Origin: Albugo candida
Taxonomy: Eukaryota; Oomycota; Peronosporomycetes; Albuginales; Albuginaceae
Assembly (NCBI GenBank): GCA_905220665.1
Contig: CAJNAR010000150.1
Span: forward strand, 186,001 to 250,000
Length of the DNA stretch: 64,000 nt
Direction of reading: 5' to 3'
The notes beneath the pieces are model-generated. The model ran no database searches. It was not told the origin of the DNA and worked only from the letters and a program-made list of their open reading frames with translations. A program made the position numbers and the translations under genes. Below, in pieces: positions 46,982-57,962 of the stretch (its first letter is position 1; each line of letters opens with the position of its first letter).

Positions 46982-47329
46982 TGTTTCGTTTTGGAGTGGA
47001 GCGTCTTCGTAGTATTAATTAGACGAACGTATCTAAGGACTTCCATACAAGAAGTCGTCTCCAGCGCCTTGGCGTGAAATATGGCTGATTCGAGACAGTT
47101 GCTAAGGATTTCAACAATAAATACAGTGCACATTCGCACTATGGATATTAACAGTATGGTTTCCATGCAACTACTCTCTCTCCGTGTGGCACTCAATTGG
47201 GTTCCCGTGATTCAGATCGATTATGGCTATATTGGAACGATTAAGATTCTTTGCTCCGAAGGAATGACCATATCATTAGGACAAAAGATCTTAGCAATAA
47301 TCAAAGTCCGTTTGAATCCGTAGCACGCA

Positions 47330-48760
47330 AAACTCACGTCAGAATGCTTTGTATCCGAATCGAAGTCGATCACGGAAACGTTCTTGGCGCCCAAGGAACA
47401 AAATCCAGATAAACGGGCTGTGAAGCGCATTCACTTCCTATCAGATTTTTTATCAATGCTTTTGACGATAAGAAGACTTACTACATACAACAATCGAGAT
47501 ACCCACGTGGGACTAGCGAAATTATAATACCAGATTTCCAAACACCGTTTCTTTGTGTCAACGTTTTGTGTTGTTGTGAGAAAAGCTAGACAAAGTATTT
47601 CTCTGAGGGCTCGACATGTTTATCGTCAAATTACTCGACAGTGTCTGACAATGGACCTATCAAATTGTCGACTCAGCTCGTTATCAAGCAAGAAAAATGG
47701 TCTGATGTCGAGGAATTAAGAATAGGATGGACGAGCCTGCTTATTCTATCTGGGATACCAGAATGGAAGCCTCGTGATTTTCTTACTGCAAGAAAAACCT
47801 GTAAAATACTAAGCGTGATCAGAATGCACGCACAGCTCATTCGTCTACAAGGCGTGATGAGTGTGTGGCTTTCCTGAACGGATATTGCCGGGAAGAGTTT
47901 TTCAAGGTTTTAAGGAGCTCTCCTTGCTGGCGACATCGCACCAAGTAGACTGAAGCCTCAATGTTCTATGGGTATTTGTCGTGTATATCTTATTTGTATA
48001 CCTTCGGTAGGTGACATGCTCCACAAATCTTCCCACGTGATGGCGTGGATGAGAGGTCTTTTTATTCTGACGTTAGTATGCTTAACTCCATGATGGCAAC
48101 TCGGACGAGATACGCAAAGAAATAATCAGGCTACAAATATACTACAGAGAGAACTCAACGCAGGTCTCATTGCATACTCCCCGTGTACTGGAACACCATC
48201 TCTCGATCGTTTGTGTTGCATTTTTGTCATAGACGCGGCAGATCAGAATCACTTTACGTATACAGCTTCCGAAACACTTTATTGGCTCCAGATATGGCAT
48301 CGTGCAATTTCAGATACAGCTTAGCCAGACTGTATATACCTTTCTACAAATGAGCAAAAAATCCAATGATCGCGCAGCACTCGCTGGAAAGCATCAATTC
48401 TAGGTCTGCTACTTTGCCGCTGAAAGCTAACTGACTTCTTTGGTCTGAGAGTGCTATTTGCCGGAGAGATCTGAATGTAAAGGCTCTCGACTTTTGAATA
48501 TAGCACGACGCACTGCGAAAGAATCTCTTGTCATGGCTGGTGGAGTGACATGCAATAACTTCGCGACGCAGAGGATGTTGCAATTTTTACGTGTTGGCTT
48601 TTGCAGATACACTTTATCTTCAACCTTACTTGAGGAGAAATAAGCGTGATCGAACGGTTGCTTTGGAAAAACATTGTCGATTTCCTCGGCGAAATTGGGA
48701 GGCTCGCAACCGTACCGAGTCAGGAAGTTTCTCATCTGGGTTGTTCCTGACAAAATAGTG
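47330..48760 (+). pseudogene. decayed Crinkler-type effector-like gene (between the arms)
   Basis: A 78-codon frame at 47641-47877 (WTSLLILSGIPEWKPRDF, ending MHAQLIRLQGVMSVWLS) aligns at the nucleotide level with 60340-60480 (shared aggatggacga, ctactgcaag-like and attcgtc-acaaggcg phrases). After stops, 47915 onwards reads LLAGDIAPS-like and then a CLL-type segment. 48458-48640 (SRLLNIARRTAKESLVMAGG) aligns with 60990-61070. Upstream, 47310-47620 is also coding-like (RIEVDHGNVLGAQGTK, IIIPDFQTPFLCVNV) and may be the N-terminal part. Many stops and frame changes make it non-functional. Family assignment rests on its match to the other two relics. Confidence 0.5.
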
Positions 48761-51009
48761 ATTCATAACAAAGCACGTCAAACACAGGCATATATTTATT
48801 GATGCCTTCCACGTCCTGAGTAGCTATGTATACAGTCGTTTCATATCGAACAATAATGTAGTATAATGGTGTCGCCCACCTTCAAGCACAGGAAGAGCAA
48901 TTTTATAATACTTGTGTCAATATCGGGTAACATAAGAGAAGACGCTTGTAGACCATTCCTGTCAGAAAGTGTCAAAGGACTCATTCCTGACAGATAATAA
49001 ATACAATTTGACAACTCGGGTACGATCGAGTGCAATATACTGCTAAACGTAGCTTATGAAAGGCACAGAAGTTTTGTCGCGCGTGTGAGATAGGTGCTAA
49101 CTCTATTCAAGCGTTCTCCCTATCCGTGCGCAAAATGAACAGTACTTGATGATTTGTAAGATGAAATGCTAGAGGCTAGGAAATCTTAAGCGGTGAATTT
49201 CTTTCATCTTTACGATTATCGCGCTTCTCGCGAGCTAACGAGACCTATTTGCTCCCTCGATAAACTTCAGCAAAGCAACTTGCGAAGAATTATCGGAAAG
49301 TCTTTACAGGCCTTTCCAAAAACAAATACAGTCTATCTCCAGTAGCTAGGATTATCTAATGTTTAGCTACGATTCTGAACCGAGTAACGCTGAAAAGTAG
49401 CGAAGATGGTGCTGATGACATCGTCCAGCGAGCACTTTGCTATTTTGCGTCGACGACATAAAAGATTTGCACGAAGATGGATAAAAGTTCGCAATTATTA
49501 TCTCTCTAATTATGCACTAAAGAATTTGTCGATTCCACGACGAAGTCGCAATACGCATAGCGAGAAAAAAAAGCTCATGACTGATGTAGCATTAAACTGG
49601 CGCGCCAAGAGACCTTGAATCCGTCACATAGAAAGAGAATGCACTTTTAATTTTATGTGATACGAAACATTCGCTTTTATTGGACAAGACAATGAAGCCT
49701 ATGTCCCCAGCAAAACTTTCGATGAGAAAGAAAGTGAAGCATTGCAATATGATGTTGCTACCAGAACAACAGTTAAATCTGAGGACGCTCGTCCTCAATA
49801 TCAACGTGTGCGTCGCTTGTTGCTCAATCAGCAAATGCATGCAGAAGACATCCTAAGCAAGACGTCGTCTTGATGCTATCTACTCATGGTTCCGATAGAT
49901 CTTGTCTTCATAATAGATGATCACGAAGCCGGTATCCAAACATCAATCGTTTGAAAGCTGAAGCTACTCGGCGTGAATACTTATTCTATTCAGACTATCC
50001 AGCTTGTATAATCGCCAGTCCAAATAGCAAATAGATAGCGTAGTTCACCTCACTTCGAGAGAAAGTGCCGAAAATGGTTCTTGTAAGCATGTAGCATGGA
50101 ATCATGTCCCATATGGATGACTGATGCATGTGAATCACAGCCACCATTCAAGTGTACGATTCCGAGTCAATCTAATGGCCAAAATGTCGCGTGGGTAACA
50201 ATTCAAATACGCATGATCGCGCGAAGAGGCTTCCAATAGAAGCTTCCTCAGATACACCTGCTTCAAATAATCTCAGCATCCACCTTCAAAGCTCCTGGTC
50301 ATTTCCACCACTTAGCTGAACCCTGACACTTCCTACATCATCGAGTCTCTAAATTTTCAGTGTTACCAGCGTATGTCCGATCACTGCATTAATCCGGTGC
50401 TAAAAGTACTTGAATTTTAAAGCTGTGAAATGTAACGCTTCAAGTCCCTCAAGCTCTCTCTGAAAGATGATCATATTTTCGCGTCATTTAAAAACGTTCT
50501 ACATTGATCAGACTGTGATCAGCTTGGGATGCAGATCTTTTGCACCAAGTCCCGTTTTCCTGATTGTTTCCTAAACTACAAGTCAATTCCTGTCGCTTCT
50601 TGTGGCAAAAGAAAACTCCGCACGTCTATCCATTATATCCCAGCTCCATCGTGCGTGAGATCATGATTTTCCCGGCCTCAAGCAACCAATACTCATATTT
50701 TGTATTGTAAACGGAGCTTCACTATGCCTTCGGATGCTATGCTAACGAGCTATATCGGGGAGTCAAAAGGATTTGCTTCGATGTCTATTGACGAGTCTGA
50801 TGTTCAGAAGAAAAGTAGACAAGATTAATTCTTCAATGAGGTGGATACTTCATACGTCCTCCTGACTCGATTCTGCTGATAATACTGTCCAAGCGTCGAC
50901 GATCCTCCCCATACTGCACTTGTTCGGATCAGATGCCTGTAAGGAATAAATTCAAACAAATTACGAATAGGTTTAGCCTGTACCTATAGCCTAATGCAAT
51001 AAATCGCTC
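48761..51009. other. 2.2 kb of degraded sequence with one coding-like fragment
   Basis: No complete gene. At 49662-49874 a plus frame of about 70 codons reads ETFAFIGQDNEAYVPSKTFD, then DARPQYQRVRRLLLNQQMHA, and ends at TGA; its composition is clearly protein-like. A basic frame at 49406-49618 (RRRHKRFARRWIKVRNYY) precedes it. They may be exons of one decayed gene. I do not recognise the family. The rest shows nothing. Confidence 0.4.
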
Positions 51010-51961
51010 AATTCGATCCACCAGCTATATGCCGAAGATGAGGCAATCAGCAGTTGTATCCGTCTTGTATTTGTGAATTTATTTCCTGCCTCTTAATCGC
51101 TGAAATGTGCAAATACTTCCATCGAGATAAGATGCCATTTCAGTGCGAAATGATGATACGAAGATTGATTTATGACTCGGAAGCGCCCGTTATCAGGACG
51201 GATGCAAGCTAAGCATTAGCGGTTGTAAGCCAGATTCGAGTATCTACTAGATGTTTTTACGCCGCGATAGTATACTCCCTGGCTGTTGGTATACGGCTAC
51301 ACTTATGGTTGTGTAAATGGCTTTTTTGGACGATCTTAAATGCATGAGCGCATGTATTTGCTGCTACAGCCCAAAATAACAACCTCATCGTCATTGCTCA
51401 TCAAAGAGTATTGCTGTCTGGGATATCATCCTAATAATTTTGACGTGAAGCAAGAGCAATGTCCATCAGGAAGATGTGCTGTTTGGAATCAAGTGATGGG
51501 GAACTACACCTCGTCATCAAAACGCTAAAATATGCCATCCAAACTTTATCATCCTAGAACAAGCCTGAATTATATATGGCATTTCGAGGGATGGAAGAAC
51601 CAGTTCGAAACTTTCAACACAAGGCCTAGCAACCACCTATTCACGGAAATCTCTCACGCTATAAGAAGGCTCACAGCTGTCCCGTATTTCAGGTGATCAC
51701 ATTTTCGGGAAAGGAGTGCAATGGTGGCTGATCTCAATCAACCCTAGTAGCAGAAGGAGACAATACTAAGGGCATTCGACAAGAATCCTTCTATCACAAG
51801 GATAGGAACTAAAGGATTGTCTATATTATCAGTCTGGATACGTTGTTGTTGACCGGAAGAATCAGTTTGAACTTCAGAATGGAACTCCAACTAAGCATTA
51901 TATCACTGGTGGTATGGAACCGGAACTCTTGACTGTTTTCGAAAAGTTGATCCGAGTTTAG
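51010..51961 (+). pseudogene. decayed outer gene of the right arm
   Basis: Counterpart of the relic at 34660-35490. Shared phrases appear in the same order: cgtcttgt-ttgtgaatttat near 51060, atttatgactcgg near 51170, ggctacacttatgg near 51293, ctcgtcatcaaa near 51507, cgagggatggaag near 51585, and the terminal frame QSGYVVVDRKNQFELQNGTP ending at the TAG at 51959-51961. This copy has an extra stop just before that frame (aaggatag), an early stop after ttttttggacgatctt, and extra sequence near 51340-51430 relative to the left copy. It is more decayed than the left copy. Confidence 0.5.
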
Positions 51962-52352
51962 AGTAATGCAGTCATAGGAATGCTGGAACATGGAATAGCG
52001 AGTCTCAACACAATACACAAACAACGAATGTATATAATTCTAAAGATGCAAATTTTTTGAAATATGTCTCTGATGTTTGCAGTGCTTTGTAATCGCCTAG
52101 ACAACGCGATTCCTTACACATCATTATACAATAAGTATTCATCAACTATAGATCATACTCTTCTCGACGTCTTTCAATAACATAGAATCAGAATGGACTT
52201 TAGTAGCAGTCTTCATTAGCGGGTTAGCAGGCGAATCAGTTGGTGCGACGCCCACGATAAGCTTACTGTGTACTACGCGTTCTGATCTGATACTAAACGT
52301 TGACTCGATCATTGAGTGCCATTGGATCGGATACGGAAGGTCAAAATCGCTT

Positions 52353-55300
52353 ATGGATGCTTCCAGTGACTCTTCACAAGCTGATGCATTTATGGAGCAG
52401 CAAAACGCACAACCAGTTCTGAAATCCCTTTTACCGATAATCGTCAGACTGGTGCTCAAGCAGCGCACAGGTGTGATTTCGCAGCAGTATGATAAATTAC
52501 TTCACTCTATACAAATAAACGATTATTATACACTATTGATGGAAGCGAAATATGCGAAGCAGAGATTGACCCGAATGCAAAGAGATGCCATGATACAGAA
52601 TTCCGATGTCGACAACCTCATAACTGACGAAGAGGAAGCAGCAGAAGATCGACTCACATCTCTACTTGTGTCATATGCTATGATGAGCTGTATCTTACGA
52701 TCACCGATTACATTACCGTCTTCAGTTGGGCTCTCTCATTTCATCAGCTTAATCATGCTTGAAAACATAGGAAGCATTGACGATTGCTTTACAAAAATCA
52801 AGCCACCAGATATGCTCGTACATCGAAATTTACCTTCAAATTCCGCGACTTCAAAATGCGACATTGAGATGGCTGTCTCATTAGCAGCTACAGCTGGAAT
52901 GCTGAAGTATCTCATCGGTCATCTACTTCAACGTACCAATTCTGAAACTGGTTGGAAGGATCGAGATACAATGCTTCGTTTGATCGCGTCGGTACACAGC
53001 GATAAAATTGACCGTCAAATACAAACCGAAAGCGACGGAATTGCTATTCATATACAGATATGTGAAGGTCACGTGAATGAATTGGCTTCAATTTTAGATG
53101 CCAGTCTAACTATCTCTGATCTCAGTGTACCTGATTGGGATACCGCCCAAGATCAGAATAGAACAACTTGGGGTGAGAATATAATCAAGCGCACTCTTAA
53201 AATCAACTATAGCAACTTTCGACAACGAATCAATAATCTCTTTGTATTAGAAAGTAAGAAGAAAAGCGTTACAGGGTCAGCAAATTGTAAATTGCTCTGG
53301 AAAATCTCATCTAAGGAACAGGATCTCGAAAAGAGCTTGCTGGAGCGCATTGAATCAATTGCGTGGCATTTCGGCCTGTTATCAAAAATGCTATCCCAAT
53401 ACTCTGGTTTGACGGCACGGTATGTAAGGGCGATTCTCGTTCTTGAATGTTTTCAATTGGTCCGGTTTAATGGGAAACACTCCCAAGTTCGACAAAACCA
53501 TTTTGCGTACGACAAATGGGTTCAGTATAGAGATCTATGGCAAACTATCGATAGTACGGACCACAGCTTCCAGCGTCATCTCGTTTATATAGACAAAAGT
53601 CTTGGATCACAAGAAATTCAGAGAAACGTGCTGGAATTGCCATGCTTGGCACATACAAGTAGTCTTTACACTATTTTTCGGACTATGAGATCATTGGGCG
53701 TTGCTTTATGGACTATCTGGATGCGTAAAAAAACAGCGTATTGCCTTCAGATTTCCAGTCGTTTTGAACGTGATTGCCACTTGAGGATGAAGAACGCACC
53801 TGAAGCTTCATGGCATTCAATCGACAGGTCAAAATGGCCATGTCTGGCCAATATGAATGTCACCACATCGATTGAATGGGGCCCCATATATCCGTTAGCG
53901 TCAAAGAAAAGAAGGAAAGACATCTTGGAATTACAGCTCCAGCTTTTTGAAAGAGGTTTGCGACATGACGCGGAGAAGGTACGAACTGGAATTGCTTGGG
54001 CTCTACCACAGACGCTATCAGAAGTAGAACTATTGAAGCGATATGACAACCTATGCGATCGAGTGAAAGCAAGCTTGGATACTTTCTCCATCCCGATCAA
54101 AGAAGAGCAGTACAGGTTGGAAATTTTGAGAAAGTCTTTGCAGCAGTCTTTGTATGCTCATTTAATCTCGCAATTTTCGAAAACGTTGACAATGGATCAA
54201 GTGCGAGATGAAATTGACTCTCTGATGTTTTGTTCGATAAATGTGCAACTTCAAAAGCTTGTGATAGTCACGATGTTCCCAATAAGTCCGCCATATAAGT
54301 TTGAGAAAGAAGCGCCAGCTATCACCAGCACAAGCCAATGTCTTTCTTCTGTAACCAACATGCCCTCCTGTGGTTTTCCAAAAGAGGATGTGTTATCTCG
54401 TAGAGCATTGTCTACTTCGGATAGACTTGATACTTCTGAGTTATTTATGAACGAGTTTCGTGACTTGGCATCGGTAATCCAATCGAGGCAAGACTTGACA
54501 CCCACAGTTTGCGATCAGATGAAGCCTTTAAGCTTCAACACCGACAAAGACGTTACACAGAGTTTGAATCGCAATGGTAAAGGCGACACCAGCTCTGCTT
54601 TTCGCCGATTGCACGATCTGGTCAGCTTGTATGCATCGACTAGCGAGCAAGCAACAAGAGATCTCAAAGCCAATAGAATGCAGGTGAAAGCGAGAAAGTG
54701 TACAAGAATGAGCGCTTTGCCTATTCACAAAAGGATCAAGCTTCTTCGAGTTAAAAGAACTGATGAATTCAAATCCCAGAAGTATATCCATAACATTTCA
54801 CATGATCCGCTACGAAATCCTATTATCGAACATACACAATTTGATACGACGGAGAAGGAGCGCGCCCAAAGTATTCTTTTTCCTTTGCGTTGTGATGAGA
54901 TGGAAGGCTCATCCGATGCTATTGCACTCATCAGAGGGAGATGGATGGCCGGAGTGGTTCCTGATTCTTCACGAGATGTTCCTCTCCGACCACGAGACTT
55001 TTTAGCACACCTTGAAAGTATCTTAAGTAAATCTGGAACGATTTCCTCAGTCCAATGCAGCGAAATGATTAGTGAAAATGAGCATAGGAGAGCATCCGAG
55101 CTATATCATCCGGACGGAACTCATTGGGAAACGAATGAGACTCAAAATACAGACAGAGGTGAACCACAATTCAAAGACCGGATCCAGGAGGCCAAGAATC
55201 CACAAGACAGTATCATTTTTCTGCTTCGAAGTGATCCACATCCTACAGCTTCCAGCTCTGAATCATGTGTACGAGATCATACAGCAGAAGATATGAAGTC

Positions 55301-55676
55301 GGATTCACTTCGACGAAACTACTCAAGTTGTCGAGAGAAAGTTTCCGAGGCTGGTGAACAGAATGATAACCCAGAACTTTTATCATCCTTAGAGAAAACC
55401 AGAGAAATTTGTGACATACGACCACAACATGAAGTCGAAGAAGCCGATTCATTACAAAAACGTCAAATGTTTAGTCAAAATCTAATGAGAACATTGATTG
55501 CGAAGCATTCACAGATCCTTGTCCAGCAGCAAAATGATCACAATGATTCGGTAACAGAATCCTTACAGACAATGTACGAGAAAATAATAATCAATCGAAA
55601 GCATTTGAAGGAGGTCGACGAATGTGCGGAAATGGTAGAAACTAGTCTTTTGATCACTTTACACAACAAACTGTAG
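52353..55676 (+). CDS. large protein of unknown function (right-arm, intact copy)
   Basis: Uninterrupted frame of 1107 residues from ATG to TAG. I do not recognise a family. The first 600 residues are mostly helical and moderately hydrophobic, for example VLKSLLPIIVRLVLKQRTGV, YAKQRLTRMQRDAMIQNS and ILELQLQLFERGLRHDAEKV, without membrane segments. The region GLTARYVRAILVLECFQLVR is the most protein-family-like. From about residue 690 the chain is Ser/Lys-rich and probably disordered, and the end is helical (ESLQTMYEKIIINRKHLKEV). It could be a scaffold protein. PEX5 follows 230 bp downstream on the same strand. The intact state of this copy next to a broken left copy suggests it is the functional one. 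Confidence 0.8.
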   Translation: MDASSDSSQADAFMEQQNAQPVLKSLLPIIVRLVLKQRTGVISQQYDKLLHSIQINDYYTLLMEAKYAKQRLTRMQRDAMIQNSDVDNLITDEEEAAEDRLTSLLVSYAMMSCILRSPITLPSSVGLSHFISLIMLENIGSIDDCFTKIKPPDMLVHRNLPSNSATSKCDIEMAVSLAATAGMLKYLIGHLLQRTNSETGWKDRDTMLRLIASVHSDKIDRQIQTESDGIAIHIQICEGHVNELASILDASLTISDLSVPDWDTAQDQNRTTWGENIIKRTLKINYSNFRQRINNLFVLESKKKSVTGSANCKLLWKISSKEQDLEKSLLERIESIAWHFGLLSKMLSQYSGLTARYVRAILVLECFQLVRFNGKHSQVRQNHFAYDKWVQYRDLWQTIDSTDHSFQRHLVYIDKSLGSQEIQRNVLELPCLAHTSSLYTIFRTMRSLGVALWTIWMRKKTAYCLQISSRFERDCHLRMKNAPEASWHSIDRSKWPCLANMNVTTSIEWGPIYPLASKKRRKDILELQLQLFERGLRHDAEKVRTGIAWALPQTLSEVELLKRYDNLCDRVKASLDTFSIPIKEEQYRLEILRKSLQQSLYAHLISQFSKTLTMDQVRDEIDSLMFCSINVQLQKLVIVTMFPISPPYKFEKEAPAITSTSQCLSSVTNMPSCGFPKEDVLSRRALSTSDRLDTSELFMNEFRDLASVIQSRQDLTPTVCDQMKPLSFNTDKDVTQSLNRNGKGDTSSAFRRLHDLVSLYASTSEQATRDLKANRMQVKARKCTRMSALPIHKRIKLLRVKRTDEFKSQKYIHNISHDPLRNPIIEHTQFDTTEKERAQSILFPLRCDEMEGSSDAIALIRGRWMAGVVPDSSRDVPLRPRDFLAHLESILSKSGTISSVQCSEMISENEHRRASELYHPDGTHWETNETQNTDRGEPQFKDRIQEAKNPQDSIIFLLRSDPHPTASSSESCVRDHTAEDMKSDSLRRNYSSCREKVSEAGEQNDNPELLSSLEKTREICDIRPQHEVEEADSLQKRQMFSQNLMRTLIAKHSQILVQQQNDHNDSVTESLQTMYEKIIINRKHLKEVDECAEMVETSLLITLHNKL

Positions 55677-55907
55677 CTAGTTAAACAATTCAACGACGAA
55701 TATTGATCAGCTACTAATTATCACCAAAGACTAGTAAAGCATGGTATTGACTCGATACAATTACGAGCGCTGAGTCGAGCCGAGTGTCATTAGAGCAAAA
55801 GTCACTAGATCGATGTGAGTCTGATCTTTGTCCTTGACAGCCCTACAACATGACCTACCGGTACCGTACTGGCGCTGATAGTAAACGCAGTGATAGATCA
55901 GAAGACT

Positions 55908-57843
55908 ATGGATGTGCTGCACAAACTCGTGCAAGGGACTGGATGCAGCGTGGATGGAACTGTGTCCGCCCAAAACCCGCTTACAAAAGCGATCAACAAT
56001 GTATTACAATCAAAAGCGTTCCATATCAATGCAATTGCTAGCGATACACCAGTCATAGTCCAACATAATACAAATCATCCCGTACAACACACACAGCATG
56101 TGAGAATTTTAGGTCACGAACATCGAATGAAGCAATTGGAGATGGACAAATTGGAAAGAAATGCATACATGAATGGATCGTTATGTCATCATTCATTGGA
56201 ATCATTCGGAAGGATGGAAGCAGCTTTCCAAGAATCAAAAATGCAAGCAATTGTCAATGTTCCACCGTCTATGACCCAACCTTTTCAATTCCAAAATTGT
56301 TGGGTCAGTGAATTCCAAAACCTGAAAATGAACGAATTGAGAGTATCATGTACGAATTCACAGCAGCATGAATTGGCGTGGCAACAAACTCAGGCCTCTG
56401 TCAAACATGCAGAAAAGATGGAAGAGTCTTGGATCGCCTCACAAGAAATGAATGTACCAATCGACGAGAGGGCTGCAACAATGCAAACAGCGAACTCTAT
56501 TGCGGAAACTTTGGGACAGATTAGAAGTTCCAAATTTCAAAATAGTCAATTTTCGCACTTTATGAGTCAGATAGGAGAAGGCACAGTCGATCTAGATGAA
56601 TTGAGTCAGAACAAGAGAATGGATAACGTTTGGGATCAGAGTTCGTTACAGCAGTATGATACATGCGAATCAGCCTGGCGGGATACCATTGACAAATCAC
56701 CAGTCTTACTAGAACAAGAGAGCCGATTGCATAAAGCATGGGTAGATGCTGAACGAGTGGATGTGGAATCCCGGAGACTTGAGGATGCGTGGAATTCCCA
56801 ACAGCCAGATAGTTTGGTATGGCAAAATATCTTCCATTCAGTGATTCTTGAAACCTTGAATATCTAAGCATTCTTTTCTTTAGGAAACACTTTGGGAGAA
56901 AGCATTGAAAGATGCACAAAGCACGGATGTTTTTGAGGATGCGTGGGGCGACTTCTCAGCTAACGAAGGCTCGCAGTATATCTACAAATCTGACAACCCT
57001 TTTCTGAATCAAAGTGGAAACTTTGAACGAGGCGTTCGGCTATACAAGTCAGGTCACTTAGCGGAAGCAATTTACGCTTTTGAGGCAGAAGTTCAGCAAC
57101 ATCCAGAAAACAGTGAAGCCTGGCGAATGCTAGGGGAGTCACATGCTGAAAATGACGAGGATAAGTGCGCAATAAAGTGCTTAGAACGAGCCGTTGAAGA
57201 AGATCCTTATAACGTCGACGCATTGCTTGCACTCGGAGTCAGTCTTGTGAATGAATCTGATTCTCAAGGTGCGCTAAGAGCTCTTAAAAGCTGGGTGAAA
57301 CATAATCCAAAGTTTCATGGTCTTGAAGTACGTGACGATGAATACAGCGATGGCTCGCTTATGGATCAAGTCATGCAGTTTATGTTACATGCACAAAATC
57401 ATGATTCAGAAGATGCAGATATCCACGTTGTTCTTGGAGTACTCTACAGTGTTTCTAAAGACTACGATGCCGCAATTCAAAATTTCCGATTCGCGGCCCA
57501 GCGTCGACCGGATGAGCACTCGTTATGGAATAAGCTTGGTGCTACTTTAGCAAACTCGTCGCATTCTACAGAGGCAATTCCAGCTTACCTCCGTGCATTG
57601 GAATTAAAGCCTCGTTATGCGCGGGGATGGCAAAACTTGGGGATCAGTCATGCGAATCTCGGAAATTACAAAAGCGCTGCAAATTGCTATCTACAAGCTT
57701 TATCACTGAACGAACAAGCAGATCATATCTGGAGCTATCTGAGAATCTGTTTCACATGCATGGAACGATTCGATTTGGTTCAAGCAACAGAATCGCGCGA
57801 TTTGCGGCAATTTCGTGACGAGTTCAAAATCTTAAAAATGTGA
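55908..57843 (+). CDS. PEX5: PEX5-like peroxisomal targeting signal 1 receptor (right-arm copy)
   Basis: Two exons, 55908-56816 and 56884-57843, 622 residues, same architecture as the left copy: early cysteine in LVQGTGCSVDG, aromatic pentapeptide-like motifs in the first half, TPR repeats in the second. Differences from the left copy are few and conservative in the TPR half (for example ALQNF to AIQNF and LEIKP to LELKP), and somewhat more in the N-terminal half (EMEK to EMDK, NESRV to NELRV). Both copies keep the splice sites. The ATG at 55908 was preferred to the in-frame GTG at 55890. The reason for keeping two receptors is unknown. Confidence 0.93.
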
Positions 57844-57962
57844 CTGTATTATTGGCTTACAGCTCAGTAATCAGCTTTCTCATAATGTCACTATCGACCT
57901 TTGGTTAATTCTTGAGAAATAGGACCCGTGACGTTTCGTCAAAATCGTCCACTTCTTTTCTC

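Noticed and set aside
53747..54505. Minus-strand frames inside the large right-arm gene
   Set aside because: They are conserved in both arms only because the arms are near-identical. They lack protein-like composition and are shadows of the plus-strand gene.
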